This document shows positions 24,291-32,007 of a stretch of DNA of 64,000 nucleotides, in pieces. Positions within the stretch are counted from its first letter, which is position 1, and every line of letters begins with the position of its first letter. The position numbers and the translations under genes are program-made. Source of the DNA: an uncultured Alphaproteobacteria bacterium (GTDB taxonomy: Bacteria > Pseudomonadota > Alphaproteobacteria > Geminicoccales > Geminicoccaceae); contig CALKJU010000007.1 in assembly GCA_937995535.1 (NCBI GenBank), forward strand, positions 90,145 to 154,144. The letters run 5' to 3'. A model generated the notes under the pieces. It saw only the letters and a list, made by a program, of their open reading frames with translations, was not told the origin of the DNA and made no database searches.

Positions 24291-24885
24291 TCTGCGCGAC
24301 GAGGACGACAACGGCACGGTCTTCCGCGACGTCATCACGCTCGCGCTCGCCGGCTTCGTGGCCGCTGTCATCCTGCTCCTGCCGCATCTCAACCCGCCGG
24401 GCGCCAAGACAGCCGACGCGATGGATCCGCCCGGCAATGTGATCGTCGAGGTCCGCTGGCCGGACGAACTGGATACCGATGTCGACCTGTGGGTCGAGGG
24501 TCCCGGCGACGTGCCGGTCGGCTATTCCAACAAGGGCGGCAAGCTGTTCAATCTGCTGCGGGACGATCTGGGCCGGCGGTCGGACGCGACCGAGCTGAAC
24601 TACGAGGTCTCGTACTCCAGGGGCATCGTCGCCGGCGAGTACGCGGTCAACGTCCACCTCTACCGCAATCTCTCGCGGCAGCTCCCGGTGCCGGCGACGA
24701 TCGTCGCGAGCGTCAAGCGCTCGCCCATGGAGTCGGCGCGCCAGCTCGTCTCCACCAAGGTCGCGCTGGGGCGTGAAGGTCAGGAGCTGACAGTGTTCCG
24801 CTTCCGTCTCGACGCCGACGGGAACCTCGTGCCCGGCAGCGTGCACGCCCTGTTCAAGCCCTTGCGCGCGTGGAAGAAGACATGA
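24277..24885 (+). CDS. Single-pass membrane protein with DUF2135-like periplasmic domain
   Basis: A 202-residue protein (a GTG at 24268 would add three residues). The short acidic cytoplasmic N-terminus MDGLDLRDEDDNGTVFRD is followed by one membrane helix, ITLALAGFVAAVILLLPHL. The periplasmic domain begins VIVEVRWPDELDTDVDLWVE, then GPGDVPVGYSNKGGKLFN, a pattern like DUF2135 beta-sandwiches (DVDLxVxxPxGxxxxYxN). The topology copies ExbD/TolR/MotB, but the folded domain differs and no OmpA-like peptidoglycan motif is present. It overlaps the channel gene by 14 bp. Function is unknown; a channel partner is inferred. Confidence 0.65.
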   Translation: MDGLDLRDEDDNGTVFRDVITLALAGFVAAVILLLPHLNPPGAKTADAMDPPGNVIVEVRWPDELDTDVDLWVEGPGDVPVGYSNKGGKLFNLLRDDLGRRSDATELNYEVSYSRGIVAGEYAVNVHLYRNLSRQLPVPATIVASVKRSPMESARQLVSTKVALGREGQELTVFRFRLDADGNLVPGSVHALFKPLRAWKKT

Positions 24886-25394
24886 GCGACCTGCCCCTGC
24901 TGTTCGCCGCCGCGGCCGCACTCGCCGCCTGCCTCGGCAGCATCGCCGTCTGGGCGCCGCGCCGCCTGCCGATGAAGCTGGGTGCGGTGCTGGTCGCCGC
25001 CCTGTTCATGCCGCTCGCCTATGCCGGGATCAGCGATCTGCTGAGCCGACCGAAGCCGGTCGACCTGGAATGGTGGCTGTCGCGGGCCGACGAGGCGACC
25101 GTGGTCGGCAGCGTGCCCGAGGAAGGCCGGCGAATCTTCCTCTGGCTCGCTCTCGACGGGGTCGACGAGCCGCGCGCCTACACCTTGCCGTGGAGCCGCG
25201 AACTCGCGCAGCAGCTCCAGGACGCCCAGGAGCAGGCTGCCGAGCAGCAGACCGCGGTACGCATGCGCCTGCCGTTCGAGCGCTCGTTGGACGACCGCGA
25301 GCCCAAGTTCTACGCCCTGCCCCAGCCGGCCTTGCCGGAAAAGCCGGCGCCGCCGCCGGCGATGCGCTTCGAACGGCCGGAGGCCGACGCCTGA
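24882..25394 (+). CDS. Two-helix membrane protein of the proton-channel cassette
   Basis: A 170-residue protein. The ATG at 24882 overlaps the preceding stop (ATGA), implying translational coupling. Two N-terminal membrane helices (LLFAAAAALAACLGSIAVW and LGAVLVAALFMPLAYAGI) precede a soluble domain that begins LEWWLSRADEATVVGSVPEE and contains RRIFLWLALDGVDEPRAYTLPW. It ends in a Pro-rich tail (PQPALPEKPAPPPA). I do not recognise the family. Its place after the channel and DUF2135-like genes suggests a third component of one membrane complex. Confidence 0.6.
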   Translation: MSDLPLLFAAAAALAACLGSIAVWAPRRLPMKLGAVLVAALFMPLAYAGISDLLSRPKPVDLEWWLSRADEATVVGSVPEEGRRIFLWLALDGVDEPRAYTLPWSRELAQQLQDAQEQAAEQQTAVRMRLPFERSLDDREPKFYALPQPALPEKPAPPPAMRFERPEADA

Positions 25395-25395
25395 G

Positions 25396-26271
25396 CTAAC
25401 CGGGCAGACGCCAGACCAAGCCGCGCCAGCTCGCCGCGCGCGTGGTGAGGTCGAGCCGCAGCAGGTCCTCCCCGACCAGGATCGGGCCGGCGTAGTCGCG
25501 CGCCACCTCGGCCGCGAGGGTGCCAGGGTCGGCATCGGGCGGGACGATGTGCGTCAGGACGAGACAGCGGGCTTCGGCGGCGCGCGCGATCTTGCCCACC
25601 TCGGTCGAGAGCGTGTGGTAGCTCGCGACCGCCTGGATCGTCGCCGCCTCGCGGCGGCCCGGCACGGGTGGCATCGCGTCGTGCACGAACACCTCGTGGA
25701 CGAGCGCGTCGCAGCCGCGCGCCGCCTCGACGAGGGCCGGACAGGCGCGCGTGTCTCCGCTGAGCGCGAGCGTCTGGCCCGCCGCTCGCAGGACGTAGGC
25801 GAAGGCTGGCTCCACCGGTCGATGGTCGACCGCCACCGCCTCGATCTCGATGCTGCCGACCTGCAGGCGGGTCCCGGCGCCGATTTCCTCGACGCGCAGA
25901 GCGAAGCCCGCATCGTTCGGGCGCCGCTCGAAGGCGAGCCGCTGTGCGCGCTCCTCGGCCCAGACCGCCTCGAGCGCCGAGGCGAAACGGCCGAAGCCGG
26001 GCGGTGCCACGACCCGCAGCGGCCACTGCCGGCCTTGATGCCAGCCGGAGACGACGAGCTGCCAGAGGTCGACCACATGGTCGCTGTGCAGATGCGTGAT
26101 GAGCAGCGCGTCGAGCCGGGCGCCGTCGGCGCCGGCCTCGACGAGCCGCTGCGTTGCACCGGAGCCACAGTCCACGAGGACGCGGGTCCCCGCGGCCTCG
26201 ACCAAAGTCGCGGCGCCGTAGCGGCGACTGCTGACCGCCGGGCAACCCGTACCGAGCAGGGTCAGCCGCAT
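25396..26271 (-). CDS. MBL fold metallo-hydrolase (RNase Z-like group)
   Basis: A 291-residue protein starting MRLTLLGTGCPAVSSRRYG. The metal motif THLHSDHVVDLW (His60, His62, Asp64, His65), later ALSGDTRACPALV and LVLTHIVP complete the metallo-beta-lactamase site. The opening LLGTGxP and the GDT region resemble RNase Z/ElaC and arylsulfatase-type relatives. Reaction unknown. It converges with the membrane cassette, stops 1 bp apart, and overlaps the next minus-strand gene by 10 bp. Confidence 0.85.
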   Translation of the reverse strand: MRLTLLGTGCPAVSSRRYGAATLVEAAGTRVLVDCGSGATQRLVEAGADGARLDALLITHLHSDHVVDLWQLVVSGWHQGRQWPLRVVAPPGFGRFASALEAVWAEERAQRLAFERRPNDAGFALRVEEIGAGTRLQVGSIEIEAVAVDHRPVEPAFAYVLRAAGQTLALSGDTRACPALVEAARGCDALVHEVFVHDAMPPVPGRREAATIQAVASYHTLSTEVGKIARAAEARCLVLTHIVPPDADPGTLAAEVARDYAGPILVGEDLLRLDLTTRAASWRGLVWRLPG

Positions 26272-27047
26272 TCGCCGGCGACCGCTTCCAGCGCCTCGCG
26301 CAAGCCCGGCGGTCCGGCGACCACCCGGTTGCCCTGGTGCAGCCCGTCCGCGGCGAGGAAGTCGTTGGTGAAGCCACCCGCCTCGCGGATCAGCAGGAGG
26401 CCGGCGAGCGCGTCCCAGCTGTTCATGTGCGCCTCGACATAGCCGACAAGGCGTCCGCAGGCGGTCCAGGCCAGACCCAGGGCGCCCGAGCCATGCCGAT
26501 GGTACATGCCGCCCTGGGCGAGCAGGCGGGCGATCATCCCCTGCACACGCTCCGGCGCCACGCGCAGCGAGTAGCCGACGCTGACCGTCCCGTCGGCGAG
26601 CGAAGCCGCGCGCGCGACCTGCATCGGGCGGCCGTCGAGGCTCGCCCCGCCGCCGAGCCGGGCGCGGAACAGCTCGCCCGTATTGGGATCGAACACCACC
26701 CCGACCAGGATCGCGTCGTCACGGACATAGGCCAGCGAGACGCACCACGAGGCGATGCCGTTGAGGAAGCACCAAGTGCCGTCGATCGGGTCGATGACCC
26801 AGGTGCCGTCCGTGCCGGCCCGATGCCCGGTCTCCTCGCCGAGGAGCCCGTCTGTCGCAAACAGCGTCTTGAGGCGCGCCGCGACCAGCCGCTCGACCGC
26901 GCGATCCGCCTCGCTGACAATGTCCTGCGGGCCCTTGCGCTCGACGACGAGCGACTCGCGACCGCGAAAGTAGCGCAGCGCCAGCGCCCCCGCCTCGCGG
27001 GCCACGGCCTCGGCCGCGGCCAGTCGCAGCTCCACCTCGTCGCGCAT
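26262..27047 (-). CDS. Inositol monophosphatase family protein
   Basis: A 261-residue Mg2+-dependent phosphatase starting MRDEVELRLAAAEAVAREAG. The three metal motifs are GLLGEETG, WVIDPIDGT and NSWDALAGLLLIREAGG. The variant IDGTWCFLNGIASWCVSL is typical of the family. Substrates may be inositol phosphates, histidinol phosphate or PAP. The start at 27047 has GGAG 7 nt upstream. It probably forms an operon with the MBL gene. Confidence 0.88.
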   Translation of the reverse strand: MRDEVELRLAAAEAVAREAGALALRYFRGRESLVVERKGPQDIVSEADRAVERLVAARLKTLFATDGLLGEETGHRAGTDGTWVIDPIDGTWCFLNGIASWCVSLAYVRDDAILVGVVFDPNTGELFRARLGGGASLDGRPMQVARAASLADGTVSVGYSLRVAPERVQGMIARLLAQGGMYHRHGSGALGLAWTACGRLVGYVEAHMNSWDALAGLLLIREAGGFTNDFLAADGLHQGNRVVAGPPGLREALEAVAGECG

Positions 27048-27115
27048 CCGTCGCTCCCGCTCGCCGTGGCCGCGCTTATAGGGCATGATGGTCGGCGGGA
27101 TAGCGGGAGGACGCC

Positions 27116-27946
27116 ATGCATCTCGTCGAGGCGAACGGCGCGCGCATCCCCGCGCTCGGGTTCGGCACCTGGGAGCTGCGCGGCGCCGAGGCGCAGCGCC
27201 TCGTCGAGGCGGCGCTGGCGATCGGCTACCGTCATCTCGACACCGCCGAGATGTACGGCAACGAGGCCGAGGTCGGGGCCGGCCTGCGTGCCAGCGGTCT
27301 GGCGCGCGACCAGATCTGGGTGACAACGAAGGTCTGGCCCGATCACTTCGCCGCCGGTGTCTTCGAGCGCGCGGTCGACGACTGCTTGGCACGCCTGCGT
27401 CTCGCGACCGTCGACCTTCTGTTGCTTCATTGGCCGAGCCGTACCGTCCCGCTTTCCGAGACGATCACGGCATTGTCCCGCGTCCACGCGGCCGGCAAGG
27501 CCCGCCATGTCGGGATCAGCAACTTCACCGCGGCGATGATCGACGAGGCGGTCGCCCTCTCGCCCGTGCCGTTGGTCACCAACCAGGTCGAGTACCATCC
27601 GTTCATGACGCAGCGGGCGGTGCTCGACCGCTGCCGCGCGCATGGGTTGGCACTCACCGCCTACTGCCCGTTGGCGCGCGGCCGGGTCTTCATCGACCCG
27701 GTGCTGACCCGGATCGGCCGGGCGCATGGCAAGTCCGGCGGCCAAGTGGCGCTGCGCTGGCTCATTCAGCAGCCCGGGGTGATCGCCATCCCACGCTCCT
27801 CCTCGGTGACCCACGCCGCGGCGAACTTCGCCATCGGCGACTTCACACTGAGCGAACGGGAGATGGCCGAGATCGCGGCGCTCGGCTCGCCGGACGGGCG
27901 GATCGTGCGGCTCGGGAACGTCGTGCCGGAGTGGGATCCCGCGTGA
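27116..27946 (+). CDS. Aldo/keto reductase (2,5-diketogluconate reductase-like)
   Basis: A 276-residue NADPH-dependent reductase with the complete catalytic tetrad: Asp42, Tyr47 (HLDTAEMYGNE), Lys72 (TTKVWPD) and His105 (LLLLHWP). GISNFTAAMIDEA, TNQVEYHPFM and AIPRSSSVTHAAANF form the cofactor site. It resembles the AKR5-type carbonyl/diketogluconate reductases. Stop and next start overlap (GTGA), so it is coupled to the glycosylase gene. Confidence 0.88.
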   Translation: MHLVEANGARIPALGFGTWELRGAEAQRLVEAALAIGYRHLDTAEMYGNEAEVGAGLRASGLARDQIWVTTKVWPDHFAAGVFERAVDDCLARLRLATVDLLLLHWPSRTVPLSETITALSRVHAAGKARHVGISNFTAAMIDEAVALSPVPLVTNQVEYHPFMTQRAVLDRCRAHGLALTAYCPLARGRVFIDPVLTRIGRAHGKSGGQVALRWLIQQPGVIAIPRSSSVTHAAANFAIGDFTLSEREMAEIAALGSPDGRIVRLGNVVPEWDPA

Positions 27947-28602
27947 GCGTGGCCTTCGCGCCGATCGAGGAGGCGGCGCTGCAGCGCCATGGCGCGGCCG
28001 GCGTCGCGGAACGGCTGGTCAAGCCGCGCACCGCCGAGGAGCTGGCCAGCCTGCCCGACGCCTGGTTTCTCGACCGGATGTCGCTGCGCATCTTCCGGGC
28101 GGGACTGAAGCACGACCTCGTCGACCGTAAATGGCCGGCGTTTCAGGAGGTGTTTCGCGGCTTCGAGCCGACGTTCTGCGCGCGGCTCCCCGACGAGGCG
28201 ATCGAGGCGCTGCTCGAGGACCGTCGCTTGATCCGCAACCTGCCGAAGCTGCGCGCGGTGCGGGCCAACGCCGCGGCGCTGCTGGCGCTCGACGGCATGG
28301 GCCGGTGGCTGGCCGCATGGCCGTCGACCGACCTCGTCGGCTTATGGGCGGAGCTGGCGCGCCGCTTCCAGCAGCTAGGCGGCAACTCGGCGCCGACCTT
28401 TCTTCGCATGGTCGGCAAGGACACGTTCATCCTGACCGACTCGGTCGTGCGGGCTCTGAACGGATGGGACGCCTTTGCCGGGACCCCGCGCACGAATGGC
28501 GACCTCGCCGTGGTGCAGCGGATTTTCGCCGGCTGGGCTGCGGAAACCGGTCGGCCCTACTGCCAGCTCAGCCAGATCCTCGCCATGAGCTTGGATACCT
28601 GA
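27943..28602 (+). CDS. DNA-3-methyladenine glycosylase I family protein
   Basis: A 219-residue protein from a GTG that overlaps the previous stop. The fold matches Tag-like glycosylases: LRIFRAGLKHDLVDRKWPAF, FRGFEPTFCARLPDEAIEALLED, RNLPKLRAVRANAAALLAL. It is more divergent than E. coli Tag in the zinc-binding ends, where I see no full Cys/His set. Removal of 3-methyladenine from DNA is the family role. A related TAG-like protein without zinc is possible. Confidence 0.75.
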   Translation: MSVAFAPIEEAALQRHGAAGVAERLVKPRTAEELASLPDAWFLDRMSLRIFRAGLKHDLVDRKWPAFQEVFRGFEPTFCARLPDEAIEALLEDRRLIRNLPKLRAVRANAAALLALDGMGRWLAAWPSTDLVGLWAELARRFQQLGGNSAPTFLRMVGKDTFILTDSVVRALNGWDAFAGTPRTNGDLAVVQRIFAGWAAETGRPYCQLSQILAMSLDT

Positions 28603-28618
28603 CGGTCCGGCCGTCAGG
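28598..28618. terminator. Bidirectional hairpin at convergent genes
   Basis: CCTGACGG-TCCGG-CCGTCAGG, with 8 bp perfect arms and a 5 nt loop. The TGA of the glycosylase gene lies in the left arm and that of the ABC permease gene in the right arm. The symmetry would serve transcripts from both sides. No T-run follows, so it may act with Rho or as an RNA-end stabiliser. Confidence 0.5.
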
Positions 28619-29507
28619 CCTTCACCACCCCCTCCGCAAGGCCCTTGAAGAACAGTTTCTGCGCGAAGGTGAAGGCGATGATGCCCGGGGTCACGACGAT
28701 GACGTAGACCGCGGCGAGGCGCGGCCACGCCCACTGCCCGAGACCGCCCTGCGCGCCCGCCAGCACCACCGGCATGGTCCGCGCCGTCTGGTCGTTGGTC
28801 AGCGTCGTGCAGAGCAGGAACTCGCCCCAGGCGGTGACGAAGTTGACGATGAACACGACGACCAGGCCGTTGCGCGCCATGGGCAGGCCGACGAGCCACA
28901 GCGTGCGCCACGGCCCCGCCCCGTCGATCTTGGCCGCCTCCATCAACTCGTGCGGGATGAGCTGGAAAACGCTGCGCATGATCAGGACGGAGATCGCCAG
29001 ATTCAGCGTGATGTAGGGCAGGATCAGACCGCTCGTGCTGTTGATCAGGCCGAGGAAGCTCTGGATCTCGTAAATGCTGATGATCGAGACGACCCGGGTC
29101 GGGAAGTAGAGCGAGGCGAGCAGCATGGCGACGACGAACGGGCCGCCGCGCGGCCTCAGATGGACCAGCGCGTAGCCGGCCAGCACGGCGCAGATCGTGG
29201 TGATCAGCACGGTCGCCGCAGTCACATAGATGCTGTTGAAGAGATTGATCGGCAGCGTCTCGATCTTGGTGAAGACGAACCCATAGTGGGTGAAGTCGAA
29301 GCGCCGCGGCCAGAGGTTGCCGCGCATCGCGTCGGGCAGGGACTTGACCGACATCAGCAGGACCCAGGCCAACGGCAGCAGGATGATCACCATGAACAGG
29401 TTGATCACCGCATGCCGGATGACCACGGCTCGATTGAGCCGGAGCCACTCACCGGCCGACAGTGGCGGGGCGGTCCCGAGTTCCTCGAGCTGCGCGGCGC
29501 GGGCCAT
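28614..29507 (-). CDS. Carbohydrate ABC transporter permease (second)
   Basis: A 297-residue inner-membrane permease of the CUT1 (MalG-like) type, with six helices. The cytoplasmic EAA loop is ELMEAAKIDGAGPWRTLWLVGLP, the docking site for an ATPase. The start at 29507 follows the upstream permease stop by 5 bp. It should form a heterodimer with the protein at 29513-30433. The transported sugar cannot be inferred. Confidence 0.88.
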   Translation of the reverse strand: MARAAQLEELGTAPPLSAGEWLRLNRAVVIRHAVINLFMVIILLPLAWVLLMSVKSLPDAMRGNLWPRRFDFTHYGFVFTKIETLPINLFNSIYVTAATVLITTICAVLAGYALVHLRPRGGPFVVAMLLASLYFPTRVVSIISIYEIQSFLGLINSTSGLILPYITLNLAISVLIMRSVFQLIPHELMEAAKIDGAGPWRTLWLVGLPMARNGLVVVFIVNFVTAWGEFLLCTTLTNDQTARTMPVVLAGAQGGLGQWAWPRLAAVYVIVVTPGIIAFTFAQKLFFKGLAEGVVKA

Positions 29508-29512
29508 CCCGG

Positions 29513-30433
29513 TCAGCCCCGCCGGCGGAAGATGTAGAGCAGGATGGCGACGAAGAACATCATCACCACCGCGCCGATCATCCCGATCGCGGCGGCGAAG
29601 CCCTGCCGCCACATGCCGAGCTTGAAGGCCTGGTCGTACATGTAGATCGTCCAGGTGTAGGTCGGCGAGTCGCGGTTGAAGCCGCCGAAGATCAGATACT
29701 CGTCGATCACCGCCATCGACGTGCCGAAGCGCAGGACGATCAGGATCATCATGATCGGCTGCAGGCCGTGGCGCGTCACGTGCCAGAAGATCTGCCACTC
29801 GTTGGCCCCGTCGAGGCGTGCCGCCTCGGGCAGCTCCTTGGGGATCGCAGCCAGCCCGGCGAGGAAGAAGATCGTGTGGTAGCCGAGACCCCACCAGATC
29901 TCCATGATGGCGATCGACGGCAGGGTGAGCGAGGTGCCGCCGAGCCATTGCGGGGCATTGTGGACGGTGAACAGACCCAGCACCTCGACCAGGATGTGAT
30001 TGATCGGCCCGACCTGGTAATTGTACATCCACTTCCACAGCACGAAGACCAGCGTGCTCGGGATAACCGCCGGGATCAGCAGGATCACCCGATAGACCGT
30101 GGCGAGGCGCGGGCTGGTCACCCGGTCGATGAGGATCGCCAGCAGCAGCGGCAGGATGATCGTCCCGGGCAGGAACATCATCGTGAACAGGAACGCGCGC
30201 CAGAGGCTGACCCACATCAGCGGATCGTTGAGCGCAACGGCGTAGTTGTCGAGCCCGACCCACCGAGCGGGCTCGTTGGTCAAGAACTGGTAGTCGGTGA
30301 AGCTGATCCAGACCACCCGGAAGATCGGGTAGACCTGATAGCCGACGAAGAAGGCCACGGCCGGGACCAGGAACAGCCACGGGCTGATACCATCGCGGGC
30401 CCTGGGCCAGCGGCTCGTGAGCGCCTGTGCCAT
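29513..30433 (-). CDS. Carbohydrate ABC transporter permease (first)
   Basis: A 306-residue MalF-like permease starting MAQALTSRWPRARDGISPWL. It has six membrane helices and the EAA loop ELPEAARLDGANEWQIFWHVT. It lies between the binding protein (62 bp upstream) and the second permease. No ATP-binding subunit gene exists on either side. Confidence 0.88.
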   Translation of the reverse strand: MAQALTSRWPRARDGISPWLFLVPAVAFFVGYQVYPIFRVVWISFTDYQFLTNEPARWVGLDNYAVALNDPLMWVSLWRAFLFTMMFLPGTIILPLLLAILIDRVTSPRLATVYRVILLIPAVIPSTLVFVLWKWMYNYQVGPINHILVEVLGLFTVHNAPQWLGGTSLTLPSIAIMEIWWGLGYHTIFFLAGLAAIPKELPEAARLDGANEWQIFWHVTRHGLQPIMMILIVLRFGTSMAVIDEYLIFGGFNRDSPTYTWTIYMYDQAFKLGMWRQGFAAAIGMIGAVVMMFFVAILLYIFRRRG

Positions 30434-30495
30434 CCGCAGGTCCGGCGGTTCGTCGCGACGGATGGCGGGCGGCCGCCGGCCGCCCGCCTTCGCGC

Positions 30496-31872
30496 TTAGC
30501 CGCGCTTGATCTCGGCCTGTACCGCCTCGACCACCTTCTGCATGGCGGCGCGCGGGTCGGGTTCCTCGCCCTTCAGGTAGGTCTCCCAATAGGGCTGGCC
30601 GATCACGAACTGCTGCAGACCGAAGATGTGGTTGGTGATCGCTCGGGCCTGGTCGAGCTGACTACGCACAAGCCCGACGAAGGGTGGCATCCAGTCCGGC
30701 GGCGAGGCATCCCACGCCGCGTAGATCGACTTATAGGGTGGCAGTTGGCCCGGATGGCCCGTCGCCGTACCGGCGATCGAGTCCTGCCAGATCTGCGGGT
30801 CATAGGTCAGTGCCCGGATGTACTCGGCCACCTTCTCCTTGTTCTTGCCGTGCTTGAAGAGCGCGCAGCCGGTCGTCCAGAAGACCGTCGAGCCGGCGCC
30901 GCCGGTGAACTTGGGCTGCGGCGCGAGATGCAGCTCGCCGGGATCGTCCCAGTACTGCGCCATGCGCAGCGGGGCATTGAAGTACTTGGTGTAGTACCCG
31001 ACCCGCTGGGCCGCGAAGGCGACCTCGTCGGGGGTGCCGTTGACGCCGCCGTCGGAGGCCCCGGCAAGCAAGATGTCGGGGTGCGACAACGCCATGATCT
31101 TCTTCATCAGCATCAGTGCCTCGATGGCCTGATCGCTGGTGAAGTCGAACAGTCCGTCCGCCGTGTAGACATTCGGATCGAGGCTGTGGGTCATCGGCGC
31201 CAGGGACCGCCAGCCATGCGCGTCGAAGGTCGCTCCGAACGGCGCCGCGCCCGAGTCGACGACGGCTTTGGCGTTGGCGAGGTACTCGTCCCACGTCGCC
31301 GGTGGCGTGTCGGGGAGCCCTGCCTTGTTGGTGATGCCGGAGTGCCAGCCCATGCCGATCACGTCGAGGAGGAACGGCCAGCCGTAGAGCTTGCCGTCGA
31401 TGGTGTTCTCGGCGCGGATCGAGGGGATCATGTCGTCGAGCACATCCTTCGGGATGTAAGGGTCCCAGGGCTCGATGACGTCGGCCGCGATCATCGCCGA
31501 CATCTCGACGAACGGCGTCTGGCCGACATAGACGTCCCAGGTGCTCTCGCCGTTCTTGGCCTCGGCGACGAACCGCTCGATGCCGAAGCCCTCGACCGGC
31601 GCGATCTGCGCGTTGATCCCCGGGAACTGCGCGTTGACCTGGGGGATGCTCGGGTGCAGGTCGACGATCCACTGATAGTAGGTCGGCGTCAGCGGCCGGT
31701 CCTGGGCCAGCGCGCTGCCGATCCCGTACTTGGCCGCGACTCCCACGCCGGCCATCCCGAGCCCGGCGACGAGGCTGTTGGTCAGGAAGGTGCGGCGGTC
31801 GATCTCGCCGCGCAGCAGCCGCTCCCGCCACAGCCGCCGCAGAAGGAGCTCCTGCTCGGTGCGCCTCGTCAT
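30496..31872 (-). CDS. Extracellular sugar-type solute-binding protein, Tat-exported
   Basis: A 458-residue binding protein. The N-terminal 23 residues are charged, followed by a twin-Arg signal DRRTFLTNSLVAGLGMAGVG and a likely cleavage after ALAQ. The mature part has the family-1 solute-binding pattern (NGESTWDVYVGQTPFVE, DGKLYGWPFLLDV, TPPATWDEYL). Tat export suggests folding before export. A GGAGG sequence lies about 9 nt before the ATG at 31872. It delivers ligand to the two permeases downstream. Confidence 0.85.
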   Translation of the reverse strand: MTRRTEQELLLRRLWRERLLRGEIDRRTFLTNSLVAGLGMAGVGVAAKYGIGSALAQDRPLTPTYYQWIVDLHPSIPQVNAQFPGINAQIAPVEGFGIERFVAEAKNGESTWDVYVGQTPFVEMSAMIAADVIEPWDPYIPKDVLDDMIPSIRAENTIDGKLYGWPFLLDVIGMGWHSGITNKAGLPDTPPATWDEYLANAKAVVDSGAAPFGATFDAHGWRSLAPMTHSLDPNVYTADGLFDFTSDQAIEALMLMKKIMALSHPDILLAGASDGGVNGTPDEVAFAAQRVGYYTKYFNAPLRMAQYWDDPGELHLAPQPKFTGGAGSTVFWTTGCALFKHGKNKEKVAEYIRALTYDPQIWQDSIAGTATGHPGQLPPYKSIYAAWDASPPDWMPPFVGLVRSQLDQARAITNHIFGLQQFVIGQPYWETYLKGEEPDPRAAMQKVVEAVQAEIKRG

Positions 31873-32007
31873 CGTTCCCACCCTCCGCTTCTGCTTCCCG
31901 CCGGCTCGCGCCGCGATGGACGAAACTCTCTCACCGCCGATCCGAAGGCGCAACGGGTCGCGGGCGGGTCCGGTGCGGTCAGGCGACCTCGCCCGCGGGC
32001 CGCCCGC

